DNA of 64,000 bases from Bacillus aerolatus (GTDB lineage: Bacteria > Bacillota > Bacilli > Bacillales > Domibacillaceae). The stretch is taken from positions 248,001-312,000 of the forward strand of contig NZ_WEIO01000004.1 of NCBI RefSeq assembly GCF_009183655.1, read 5' to 3'. The notes beneath the pieces were generated by a model, which was not told the origin of the DNA, did not search any database, and worked only from the letters and a program-made list of their open reading frames with translations. A program made the translations under genes and the position numbers. Below are positions 8,179 through 15,614 of the stretch, piece by piece; the stretch's first letter is position 1; each line of letters starts with the position of its first letter.

Positions 8179-8428
8179 AAATGTTTACCCTCCTGGAAAA
8201 TTATAAGGAAATGTTAATGACTCGTCCTGCATCAGATTCGTATAATTATTTTAAAAGACATCCTGAAAAATTTATCCGAAAATTATTACATATGTAAATT
8301 TTCAGTCTATTCTGACGTTTCTTAGCACTGCATTTTTCTTTAAATTCTTCTAACTATCAACTTTTGAGTCAACATTAACGACAAGAAATGCGATGTTCCT
8401 GAAACTCCCCCAGCTTAAATAGCAAAAA

Positions 8429-8536
8429 CTATCCTTTGCCTGACTGAATTTTCATCCCGTGTCTAAAGACGGGATGAAAATTCAGAAAATCTGTAATAGG
8501 TTGCGCATTAACAATTAAAGCCCTATAAAATTCCAT
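8429..8536 (-). CDS. Possible 35-aa small ORF enclosing a 17-bp inverted repeat
   Basis: An ATG at 8536 sits five bases after AGGAGGGGG and opens 35 codons (begins MEFYRALIVNAQPITDFL). A sigma-A-like promoter lies 50 bp upstream. The second half of the frame coincides with a perfect hairpin. No homologue is recognised; it may be a leader peptide, a small protein or a non-coding RNA. Confidence 0.35.
   Translation of the reverse strand: MEFYRALIVNAQPITDFLNFHPVFRHGMKIQSGKG
8444..8485. repeat. Perfect 17-bp inverted repeat with 8-base loop
   Basis: Arms 8444-8460 and 8469-8485 are perfectly complementary. Neither strand has a T run directly after, so it is not an ordinary terminator. It falls within the small ORF at 8429-8536. 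Confidence 0.85.
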
Positions 8537-8584
8537 CTCCCCCTCCTGCTAATTTATGGTTTTTATTGGGTTACATACATATAT

Positions 8585-8613
8585 ATGATAATTCATACTA
8601 AGGTCTATGACAA
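8585..8613 (-). promoter_or_regulatory. Candidate sigma-A promoter for the 35-aa small ORF
   Basis: On the minus strand TTGTCA (8608-8613) and TATCAT (8585-8590) are separated by 17 bases, 49 bp before the small ORF start. Confidence 0.45.
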
Positions 8614-8683
8614 GGACAACTTTCCAAATTTTTTGTCAATTCTATGTAAATTTTTTTAAGTTTTTATAAAAATTCCCTCTCTG

Positions 8684-8709
8684 AAAAAGGGGGGCAGATT
8701 CCCCCATTT
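8684..8709 (-). terminator. Terminator of the repeat-protein gene
   Basis: On the minus strand GGGGG-AATCTG-CCCCC is followed by CTTTTT, about 90 bp after the stop at 8801. Confidence 0.7.
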
Positions 8710-8800
8710 CTTGTTAGAGACGGAGTTATGCCCGGTACCCCTTATAAATAAAAGGTGTTATTAGTGTGATTCAGACATAACTTCACTTTTAACGGGATAG

Positions 8801-9367
8801 TTACACTTCCTCTTGGCTGCCGTTCTCACCATCGTTTACAGCAACACCGTCCCCGCCAACAGAATGTTGCTGTTTAGTGTTGGAACTTGCAATGGCGGCA
8901 TTAGTTCCACCCGCACTGTCAGTTCCGCTGCCGCTTGCCACTTGAGTTGCCGATGACACTTCTCCAGCTTGATTGATCTGATTATTGATGACAATAACAA
9001 GTTCGTCACCATCGCCCCAATCTTCATGCTTTTCGTGTGGCTCACATTGGTTACCATTCATACCAAAGTTTTTGGCTTCTCCCTCAGCTCCTACACTCTG
9101 TTGCTGTTCGGTATTCGACGAATCGATGGCAGCATTACTCCCTGCTGCACTGTTTCGCCCAGCTCCACTTGCAATTTGTGTAGTATTTGGCGCACTGGTG
9201 AACTGGTTGTTAATGACAATCACAATTTTAGTTTTTTCAGATATAGGAAACCTGCCGACAACTTTGTCTGAAAGTGTTTCGACAAAGGCGTCTACCTTTT
9301 CATCAGCACCTGTTTCCTGTCCCGTTTCGGCAGTGCAGCCATCCTCATGATTTTTATCTAAACTCAC
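8801..9367 (-). CDS. Two-repeat protein of unknown function (VIVINNQ repeats), possibly surface or spore associated
   Basis: This 188-residue acidic protein has no signal peptide or membrane helix. Two copies of a roughly 50-residue unit are visible. Each starts with [IL]VIVINNQ, continues with a Thr/Ser/Gln stretch and ASG[AS]G, then [GN]AAI[DA]SSNT[EK]QQ[QH]SVG. They are separated by a Cys/His-containing acidic linker (QCEPHEKHEDWGDGDE). The Gly/Ala/Ser/Asn-rich repeats resemble beta-structured surface or coat proteins. The GTG start at 9367 is supported by GAGGGAG eight bases upstream. I do not recognise a named family. Confidence 0.75.
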   Translation of the reverse strand: MSLDKNHEDGCTAETGQETGADEKVDAFVETLSDKVVGRFPISEKTKIVIVINNQFTSAPNTTQIASGAGRNSAAGSNAAIDSSNTEQQQSVGAEGEAKNFGMNGNQCEPHEKHEDWGDGDELVIVINNQINQAGEVSSATQVASGSGTDSAGGTNAAIASSNTKQQHSVGGDGVAVNDGENGSQEEV

Positions 9368-9575
9368 TTTCTAATCTCCCTCTTTTGATGAATTCGGCAA
9401 GGGCAGCACACATATTTTAACGTTTTTATAGGCCAGAATTTGTCCAGCGTGTATTTTCGTTAAGATGTGCATGGATCCCCTAGTACTATAAAATGCTAAA
9501 TGAAAAAAATTGCTTGTACAAATGCACAAAACCACTTAAAAAATCTATGGATTTCATGTTTAAGGCTTTTTAAGG

Positions 9576-9602
9576 TCTTATTTTAAGGAGATTAAAATAA
9601 GA
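9576..9602. promoter_or_regulatory. 11-bp inverted repeat upstream of the small coiled-coil membrane protein
   Basis: TCTTATTTTAA (9576-9586) and TTAAAATAAGA (9592-9602) are perfect inverse complements around GGAGA. It sits about 40 bp before the 9641 start, without a T run, so an operator or RNA hairpin is more likely than a terminator. Confidence 0.4.
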
Positions 9603-9640
9603 TACAAAACGTATATATAAGGACAAAAGGAAGGATGATT

Positions 9641-9823
9641 ATGATGGAAGAAGAAAAAAACCTTGAGCGGCTTGAACTTGAGAGAAAATTAGATGAAGTG
9701 ATTAAAAGGCTGGATCATATAGAAAGACAGAACCATGATGGTAATGGTCTCCTTGGCCGAAACATTTGGGTACTAGTGCCGGTTACCGCTATTATTATGT
9801 GGGGATTACAAGGGATATTATAA
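9641..9823 (+). CDS. Small coiled-coil plus single-helix membrane protein, 60 aa
   Basis: Residues 1-35 are highly charged and heptad-patterned (LERLELERKLDEVIKRL), and residues 43-59 form one hydrophobic helix ending at the C-terminus, a tail-anchored layout. Three in-frame ATGs lie at 9635, 9641 and 9644. The first abuts the ribosome site AAAAGGAAGG, so the second or third is more likely used. No family is recognised. Confidence 0.55.
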   Translation: MMEEEKNLERLELERKLDEVIKRLDHIERQNHDGNGLLGRNIWVLVPVTAIIMWGLQGIL

Positions 9824-9929
9824 TGACCTTGTACCACTTTGTTATTCAACTAGACTCGTTCGCATTATAAGGCCGGCCAATAGTTGAAGAAAGATGTCAA
9901 CACTACTCTTTAATAGAGCTAAATAATAA

Positions 9930-9965
9930 AATCCCGCTGAAGTCCATTTTCAGCGGGATTCCTTA
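9930..9965 (+). terminator. Hairpin terminator between small membrane protein and lipoprotein genes
   Basis: AATCCCGCTGAA (9930-9941) pairs with TTCAGCGGGATT (9949-9960), followed by CCTTAT; the T run is weak. Confidence 0.65.
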
Positions 9966-10017
9966 TACAATAAAAGAAGGACAGGCAAGCTTTCCATTTC
10001 AATCCGGAGGTGTATTC

Positions 10018-10509
10018 ATGAAAAAGTGGTATTTTGCTTTGTTGCCCGCTCTCCTTTTAGCCGCTTGCAGCCAAAGTGAAGGAAAAGATAAACCTGCCTT
10101 TTACGAAGAAGAATTAATTCCGAACATCATCTACACGCTCGCCGTTCAATATGTGGTGGATGGTAAACTGACTGCCCCTCCTGTTCCGGGCAAAGTTGAA
10201 AAAGGCCAAATGATTCAGGTAACAGCCACGGTGGAAAATACGGGCGACAATGATTACACGTTCGGCGGCACCCCATGTGACGGGGACTTGACGATTGCCA
10301 TCAATAAAGGCGGCGTGAAGCTGTCAGGAGCTGGTGATATCACCGCCGATTTTTGCATTCAATCTTACGTCGAGCATACGTTGAAAGCGGGCGAAAAGAT
10401 CACCGCTTCAGCAGAATTTAATTTGGATGACGTGGAGACAGGCGTGTACAAGCTTTCGTCCTCCTACGCTAAAAAGCGGTTTGTGAAGGAGTTGGAGATT
10501 ACTGATTAA
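10018..10509 (+). CDS. Secreted lipoprotein, 163 aa, unknown function
   Basis: The signal peptide MKKWYFALLPALLL ends in the lipobox LAAC (Cys17), so the protein is anchored to the outer face of the membrane. The mature part looks like a single immunoglobulin-like beta sandwich: VTATVENTGDNDYTFGG, an APPVPGK segment, and SAEFNLDDVETGVYKLSSSY near the end. It has two further Cys residues (PCDG, DFCIQ) that could form a disulfide. CGGAGGTG precedes the ATG. The fold resembles intracellular proteinase inhibitor (BsuPI)-like domains, but I do not assign a function. Confidence 0.8.
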   Translation: MKKWYFALLPALLLAACSQSEGKDKPAFYEEELIPNIIYTLAVQYVVDGKLTAPPVPGKVEKGQMIQVTATVENTGDNDYTFGGTPCDGDLTIAINKGGVKLSGAGDITADFCIQSYVEHTLKAGEKITASAEFNLDDVETGVYKLSSSYAKKRFVKELEITD

Positions 10510-10522
10510 TTGCTATTTTCGC

Positions 10523-10677
10523 GTGCAGAAGTCCTGTATGTATATTCCGGCTGTCCTCGCGCAGAAATCAGCACAACTCGTGCATAAAACCCGGCGGCCG
10601 GTGCATAAGTCCATTTGCCGTGTACAATTCAACGATTCCCGCGCAGAAAACCGTCATAGCCGTTAACCTGTGCACAA
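10523..10677. repeat. Intergenic array of GYGCANAA cores, mostly 21 bp apart
   Basis: Cores occur at 10523, 10559, 10580, 10601, 10620, 10641 and 10670 (GTGCAGAA, GCGCAGAA, GTGCATAA, GTGCATAA, GTGTACAA, GCGCAGAA, GTGCACAA). Steps of 21 bp dominate. The array lies between the lipoprotein stop and a strong terminator. Confidence 0.7.
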
Positions 10678-10710
10678 CGCAATGCCGCCTCGCTTCACTT
10701 TGTTTATTTT

Positions 10711-10770
10711 AAAAGGGGACTGCTCCAAAAGTCTGTTAAACAACAGCTTTTGGAGCAGTCCCTTTCGTTT
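10711..10770. terminator. Large hairpin terminator after the lipoprotein and repeat array
   Basis: A 19-bp stem, AAAGGGGACTGCTCC and following bases pairing with GGAGCAGTCCCTTT, encloses a loop with GTCTGTTAAACAACAG. It belongs to a set of similar terminators in this window. Confidence 0.85.
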
Positions 10771-10864
10771 TGTATTGACGATGAAACTCCTTAGGCCAAT
10801 ACCACTGTTCCTTTTTATGTGAATATTGGTTTAACTTTCTTCGGCTTCTGCTTCATGGATACTT

Positions 10865-10947
10865 TGTGTCACATTCGCAAATTTTTCTTGAAAGTTTTGT
10901 GTCACATTTTACGGTTATTTCTTGAACATTTTGTGAAGCGTATCACA
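10865..10947. promoter_or_regulatory. Three Fnr/CRP-type boxes upstream of qoxABCD
   Basis: TGTGTCACA occurs at 10865-10873 and 10898-10906, and a full TGTGA-N6-TCACA at 10932-10947. The surrounding sequence is also repeated (TTTCTTGAA ... TTTTGTG ... TCACATT). The last site matches the CRP/FNR family consensus exactly and lies just before the promoter. Confidence 0.6.
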
Positions 10948-10952
10948 TTCGG

Positions 10953-10981
10953 TTGTCTATTTGAATTTATGGTATTAAGAT
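10953..10981 (+). promoter_or_regulatory. Candidate qoxABCD promoter
   Basis: TTGTCT (10953-10958) and TAAGAT (10976-10981) are 17 bases apart, 85 bp before the qoxA start and directly after the Fnr-like box. Confidence 0.5.
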
Positions 10982-11065
10982 AAAAACATTCATTGTGAAG
11001 CATGCCTCACTTTCAAATATTACTTATGCTGTTAAATTTCTAAATCACAAGAAAGGGGTTTCTCT

Positions 11066-11992
11066 ATGAAAATGAAACGGGCCTTTTTATCAGTAATTTT
11101 CGTTCTTGCCACGGTCCTGGCAGGATGTGAACCATTAATGGTCTTAGATCCTAAAGGGCCGCAAGCTGAAAGGCAAGCACACGACATTATGTTGTCTATC
11201 GGGCTTATGTCGATTATTGTCATTGTCGTTTTCGCACTTTTAGCATTTATGTTAATTAAATACCGTGCTTCTAAACAAAGTAAAGACTATGAGCCTCCCC
11301 ACATTGAAGGCAATATTATTGTTGAAGCGATTTGTGTAGGGATTCCGATTTTAATCGTTATTTTCCTTTCTATTGTTTCCGTTAAAAGTAACTATATCGT
11401 AGAGGCAAAGCCGGAAGGATACGGAGATAAAGAACCACTAGTTGTTTACGCTTCGTCCTCCAACTGGAAATGGCATTTTAGTTATCCAGAAGAAAATATC
11501 GAAACAGTTAACTACTTGTATATTCCAACAGACCGGCCGCTTGAATTTAGGCTTTATTCATACGGACCAATCACTAGCTTCTGGATTCCGCAGCTGGGCG
11601 GACAAAAATACGCGATGTCTGACATGATCACTACATTACATTTAGCAGCTGATTCTCCAGGTGAATTCATGGGAAGAAATGCAAACTTCAGTGGGAAAGG
11701 GTTCGCTGAAAATACATTTGAAGTCACAGCAATGCCCCAAGCAAAATTTGATGAATGGGTAGATGAGGTGAAAGAAACAGCGAAACCTCTAACTGAAGAA
11801 AAATTTGATGAGTTGTTGGAACCAGGCCACCTTGGACGGTCCACGTACACTGGTACTCACTTGAAATTTTTGCCGCCTCCAGAGGGACATCATCATGGAT
11901 CAGGCAATTCTGATGAGCATTCAGAAGATGAACACGCTGAACATCAACAATCAAGCGAGTCTCACAAAGGATCAGAACACCATTCCCATTAA
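11066..11992 (+). CDS. qoxA: Cytochrome aa3 quinol oxidase subunit II
   Basis: A lipoprotein signal (lipobox LAGC, Cys20) is followed by two transmembrane helices (about 45-67 and 90-113) and an extracytoplasmic cupredoxin domain. The domain has the quinol-oxidase features SNWKWHFSYPE and FRLYSYGPITSFWIPQLGG but lacks the Cys pair of a CuA centre, so electrons come from menaquinol rather than cytochrome c. At 308 residues it has the usual QoxA length. The C-terminal tail is unusually rich in His, Glu and Ser, a possible metal-binding extension. It is the first gene of qoxABCD. Confidence 0.95.
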   Translation: MKMKRAFLSVIFVLATVLAGCEPLMVLDPKGPQAERQAHDIMLSIGLMSIIVIVVFALLAFMLIKYRASKQSKDYEPPHIEGNIIVEAICVGIPILIVIFLSIVSVKSNYIVEAKPEGYGDKEPLVVYASSSNWKWHFSYPEENIETVNYLYIPTDRPLEFRLYSYGPITSFWIPQLGGQKYAMSDMITTLHLAADSPGEFMGRNANFSGKGFAENTFEVTAMPQAKFDEWVDEVKETAKPLTEEKFDELLEPGHLGRSTYTGTHLKFLPPPEGHHHGSGNSDEHSEDEHAEHQQSSESHKGSEHHSH

Positions 11993-12064
11993 TAGATTTT
12001 AAGCTTTATAACAAACTAATTTTACGTGATAAGCAATATATTTTCCGAAAGGAGCCACAAAAGT

Positions 12065-14011
12065 ATGGAGTTCTTTGAGCGATTTGCCATTCCTCATCCA
12101 AGCCCTGCGATTTACGCATCAATGGTTGCCATTGCTCTTACGATGGTCGCGATCGTCGCCGGCTTAACTTATTTTAAAAAATGGGGCTATCTATGGCGTG
12201 AATGGTTAACGACAGTCGACCATAAACGTATTGGTATTATGTATTTAATATCAGCTCTGCTTATGCTGTTCCGCGGCGGTGCAGATGCGATCATGCTGCG
12301 TGCCCAGCTTGCCGTTCCTGAAAACAAGCTGCTGGATGCCCAGCATTATAATGAAATTTTCACAACGCATGGGATCGTTATGATCCTGTTCATGGCTATG
12401 CCATTCATCATAGCCTTAATGAACTTTGTTGTTCCATTACAAATTGGCGCCCGGGATGTTGCATTCCCGCGTTTAAATGCGCTAAGCTTCTGGTTATTCT
12501 TTATGGGTGCGATGTTACTCAACATCTCTTTCGTCGTTGGTGGTTCTCCTGATGCCGGCTGGACCTCATATTTCCCGCTTGCAGGTACTGAATTTAGTGA
12601 ATCTGTAGGATCGAATTATTATATGATTGCTATTCAGATTGCTGGTATTGGTACATTAATGACGGGTGTTAACTTTTTGACTACCATTCTAAGAATGAGA
12701 GCACCAGGCATGACATTAATGAAAATGCCAATGTTCACATGGTCTGTTCTTGTAACAAACGTAATCATTGTTTTCGCGTTCCCTGTATTAACAGTGTTGC
12801 TTGCAATGGGAACATTTGACCGTCTATTTGCGACACACTTCTTTACAACGACAAATGGCGGTATGGATATGCTTTGGGCGAACTTGTTCTGGGTTTGGGG
12901 ACATCCTGAGGTATATATCTTAATCTTGCCGGCATTTGGTGTGTATAGTGAAGTAATTTCAACCTTTGCACGCCGTAACCTATATGGCTATAAATCAATG
13001 GTTGCCTCCATGGTACTTATCTCTCTTCTTTCATTTTTAGTATGGACGCACCACTTCTTTACAATGGGTCAAGGAGCGTTAACAAATAGTATTTTCTCGA
13101 TTACAACAATGGCCATTGCCGTTCCGACCGGGGTGAAGATCTTTAACTGGCTGCTTACACTTTGGAAAGGTAAGATCGAGATTACGACACCAATGCTTTA
13201 TTCGCTGCTGTTTATTCCACTTTTCACAATCGGTGGGGTTACAGGGGTAATGCTTGGAATGTCAGCTGCTGACTATCAGTACCATAATACGATGTTCTTA
13301 GTCGCTCACTTCCACATGGTTATCATTCCTGGTGTTGTCTTCGCGATGCTTGCTGGTCTCACATACTGGTGGCCAAAAATGTTCGGCTTCATGCTGAATG
13401 AACGAATTGGAAAATGGACAGCATGGATCATCGGAATCAGCACTCTCGTTGCATTCATGCCAATGTTTTTCAGTGGCCTAGATGGCCAGGCGCGTCGTAT
13501 GTACACATACTCTGAATCAACTGGATATGGGCCTTTGAATATGATTTCATTTATTGGAGCAGTTGGATTAGCTGTAGGCTTTGTTTTAATTGCTTACAAC
13601 GTTTATTACAGCGTACGTTATTCTCCACGGAATATTAGTGCTGACCCATGGGATGCACGTTCCCTTGAATGGGCTACTCATAGTCCGGTACCAGAATATA
13701 ACTTTGCGATTGTACCACAAGTTGATTCAAGTGAAGCGTTCTGGGATGCTAAGAAAAAAGGACATGAACTATTCAAAGGCGAATATGAAAAAATCCATAT
13801 GCCTAATAACAGCGGCGTACCGTTTCTCATGAGCTGTATCTTCTTCGTATGGGGATTCTCACTCGTATTTAGCATGTGGATTCCTGCCATTGCAGCAACA
13901 ATCGGCATACTAGCTTGTATGGCTCACCGCTCGTTCGAGAAAGATCACGGCCGGTACATCTCTGTTGAAGAAGTTGAAGAAACAGAATCAAAATTGCGAG
14001 GTGCTAGCTAA
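12065..14011 (+). CDS. qoxB: Cytochrome aa3 quinol oxidase subunit I
   Basis: This 648-residue haem-copper oxidase catalytic subunit has about 14-15 membrane helices. Visible ligands: the low-spin haem His in TTHGIVMILF, the CuB/Tyr motif WGHPEVYILILP, the His pair in VWTHHFFTMG and the haem His pair in HFHMV. The proton-channel Glu is in the HPEVY segment. The start at 12065 is chosen because AAAGGAG lies ahead and the N-terminus MEFFERFAIPHPS matches QoxB proteins; an upstream TTG in frame has no ribosome site. It shares one base with qoxC. Confidence 0.97.
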   Translation: MEFFERFAIPHPSPAIYASMVAIALTMVAIVAGLTYFKKWGYLWREWLTTVDHKRIGIMYLISALLMLFRGGADAIMLRAQLAVPENKLLDAQHYNEIFTTHGIVMILFMAMPFIIALMNFVVPLQIGARDVAFPRLNALSFWLFFMGAMLLNISFVVGGSPDAGWTSYFPLAGTEFSESVGSNYYMIAIQIAGIGTLMTGVNFLTTILRMRAPGMTLMKMPMFTWSVLVTNVIIVFAFPVLTVLLAMGTFDRLFATHFFTTTNGGMDMLWANLFWVWGHPEVYILILPAFGVYSEVISTFARRNLYGYKSMVASMVLISLLSFLVWTHHFFTMGQGALTNSIFSITTMAIAVPTGVKIFNWLLTLWKGKIEITTPMLYSLLFIPLFTIGGVTGVMLGMSAADYQYHNTMFLVAHFHMVIIPGVVFAMLAGLTYWWPKMFGFMLNERIGKWTAWIIGISTLVAFMPMFFSGLDGQARRMYTYSESTGYGPLNMISFIGAVGLAVGFVLIAYNVYYSVRYSPRNISADPWDARSLEWATHSPVPEYNFAIVPQVDSSEAFWDAKKKGHELFKGEYEKIHMPNNSGVPFLMSCIFFVWGFSLVFSMWIPAIAATIGILACMAHRSFEKDHGRYISVEEVEETESKLRGAS

Positions 14012-14607
14012 TGAAAATCGATCACTCGCTGCCACTTGAATATAGCACGGAAGAAAATCGCTTAAAGATCTTGGGCTTTTGGATTTTCCTAGGTGCCGAA
14101 ATCATGCTTTTTGCCACTCTTTTTGCGTCATACTTTACATTAGTTGATCGCACGGGAAGCGGCCCTTCCGGAGCAGACATTTTCGAAATTACCCCGGTGC
14201 TCATTGAAACGATCGTGCTGTTAACAAGCAGTTTCACTATCGGTCTTGGGGTTCATGCGATGCGTATTGGCAATAAGAAAGCCATGCTTTCATTCTTTGC
14301 GATTACGCTTCTTCTTGGGGCAGGATTCCTAGGGGTTGAAATTTATGAGTTCGTTCACTATGCTCACATTGGGGCAGGAATACAAACAAGCGCCTTTACA
14401 GCGATCCTGTTAACAACACTGGGAACGCATGGAGCGCACGTTACACTTGGTTTACTTTGGGGAACAGCTATCATCCTGCAAGTAAAAAAACGCGGGCTGA
14501 CGCCTGAAACAGCGAATAAATCATTTATCTTCTCTCTCTATTGGCATTTCTTAGACGTCGTTTGGATCTTTATCTTCAGCTTCGTCTACTTGAAAGGAAT
14601 GATGTAA
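14011..14607 (+). CDS. qoxC: Cytochrome aa3 quinol oxidase subunit III
   Basis: A 198-residue protein with five hydrophobic helices and the subunit III hallmarks LGFWIFLGAEIMLF, THGAHVTLGLLW and YWHFLDVVWIFIF. Its start codon shares a base with the qoxB stop, implying translational coupling. It stabilises the catalytic core of the quinol oxidase in the cytoplasmic membrane. Confidence 0.96.
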   Translation: MKIDHSLPLEYSTEENRLKILGFWIFLGAEIMLFATLFASYFTLVDRTGSGPSGADIFEITPVLIETIVLLTSSFTIGLGVHAMRIGNKKAMLSFFAITLLLGAGFLGVEIYEFVHYAHIGAGIQTSAFTAILLTTLGTHGAHVTLGLLWGTAIILQVKKRGLTPETANKSFIFSLYWHFLDVVWIFIFSFVYLKGMM

Positions 14608-14609
14608 AT

Positions 14610-14891
14610 ATGAGCGAATTATTTCCGCGTAAACAGGTGATGGGCTTCGTATTTTCAATGGTCTTAACCGCTGTTGCTCTTTTAGTTTACTTCTTAGACA
14701 TGTCATTTACAGCGGGCATGACGGTTCTTCTTATAACAGCATTCGTGCAGGCAGGCCTTCAACTAGTAGTGTTTATGCACGCTGGCGAAACGGATGATAA
14801 AGGATCGATCTATACGAATATCTTTTACGGAGTCGTCATTGCTCTAGTTACCGTTTTCGGTACTTTACTAATCTTGGTCTGGGATATGTAA
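14610..14891 (+). CDS. qoxD: Cytochrome aa3 quinol oxidase subunit IV
   Basis: The 93-residue product has three membrane helices and the subunit IV motif LQLVVFMHAGE. The ATG at 14610 lies two bases after the qoxC stop, with GGAATG within the qoxC end acting as ribosome site; a longer in-frame extension into qoxC is rejected. It completes the qoxABCD operon, which ends at a shared bidirectional terminator. Confidence 0.95.
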   Translation: MSELFPRKQVMGFVFSMVLTAVALLVYFLDMSFTAGMTVLLITAFVQAGLQLVVFMHAGETDDKGSIYTNIFYGVVIALVTVFGTLLILVWDM

Positions 14892-14900
14892 TAGTTATTC

Positions 14901-14932
14901 AAAAGGAGCGCCTATAACGGTGCTCCTTTTTC
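14901..14932. terminator. Bidirectional terminator between qoxD and the convergent small gene
   Basis: AAAGGAGCGCC pairs with GGTGCTCCTTT followed by TTC. The hairpin includes the last codons and stop of the minus-strand gene at 14912. Confidence 0.8.
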
Positions 14933-15175
14933 TGTTGGAATTGGAGCTTCTACCTCAATTCCTTTATATGTTTTCTCATGCATCTCTTCTGTTGCTACAA
15001 AAAATACCCCCATTAGAAAGATAAAGATAGCACCAAAAACCGTTCCAATACCAACCGGCGTTAACACACTGTATCCGCTTTCAAAAAAGCCAGCTAAAAA
15101 AATGAGCATTCCGAGTGTAAGTATTGTACCGCCGACATACTTTACCGCGTTTAGCATTTTCCCTTTAGATTCCAT
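14912..15175 (-). CDS. Small membrane protein with two helices, 87 aa, unknown
   Basis: Two hydrophobic segments (YVGGTILTLGMLIFLAGF and TVFGAIFIFLMGVFFVA) are followed by a charged C-terminal tail. An ATG at 15184 directly abuts AGGAGG, too close for initiation, so the ATG at 15175, nine bases away, is preferred. It converges on qoxD and shares its terminator. I do not recognise the family. Confidence 0.7.
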   Translation of the reverse strand: MESKGKMLNAVKYVGGTILTLGMLIFLAGFFESGYSVLTPVGIGTVFGAIFIFLMGVFFVATEEMHEKTYKGIEVEAPIPTEKGAPL

Positions 15176-15300
15176 TTCATCCATCCTCCTTTTTATTTAT
15201 TATTCATTATGTTCACAAAATTGTCAATTAATCTATACAATTTTGACATAATTTCTTTAACAAATCTCTCATCTGTTCTTCTCTTATGCAGTTAAGTATA

Positions 15301-15352
15301 AAAAAGAGCCCTCCTAAAGTCAGTGCATAACCGGCTCTAGAAGGGTTCCTTT
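15301..15352. terminator. Degenerate copy of the large terminator hairpin
   Basis: AAAGAGCCCTCC pairs imperfectly with GAAGGGTTCCTTT around a loop with AAAGTCAGTGCATAACC, the loop also seen at 40278 and 49510. It lies downstream of the 43-aa minus-strand gene. Confidence 0.5.
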
Positions 15353-15367
15353 AGCTTGTGGATGGTT

Positions 15368-15499
15368 TTACTTAATTTCAGATTCATTTTTCCCCGCGTC
15401 CTCAACTAATTGCTCAAAAGACTTGACTTTTCCATGTGGATTTTGAGATTGCTTTCTTCCTTTCCATTGCCGCTCTTCTTGCCGTTTAGATTGTGTCAT
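15368..15499 (-). CDS. Small basic protein, 43 aa, possibly DUF6254 family
   Basis: The frame begins MTQSKRQEERQWKGRKQ and continues through NPHGKVKSFEQLVEDAG. The N-terminal half is basic and the C-terminal half acidic. Short Bacillus proteins with the NPHGKVKS segment are annotated as DUF6254; I recall this from memory, and the function is unknown. AAGGGGG lies 11 bases before the ATG, slightly long spacing. The terminator at 15301 follows it. Confidence 0.55.
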   Translation of the reverse strand: MTQSKRQEERQWKGRKQSQNPHGKVKSFEQLVEDAGKNESEIK

Positions 15500-15614
15500 C
15501 TTGACAAGTGCCCCCTTTACGTAAAGTCAATGAACAATAGATTAACCGTTAGGGCAATTTTTATGCTAAAAAGCTAAACTTCACAACTCGGAATGAGCAA
15601 TTGAATCAATCGAA

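Noticed and set aside
12026-12064. Upstream TTG start for qoxB
   Set aside because: No ribosome site; the ATG at 12065 follows AAAGGAG and matches the family N-terminus.
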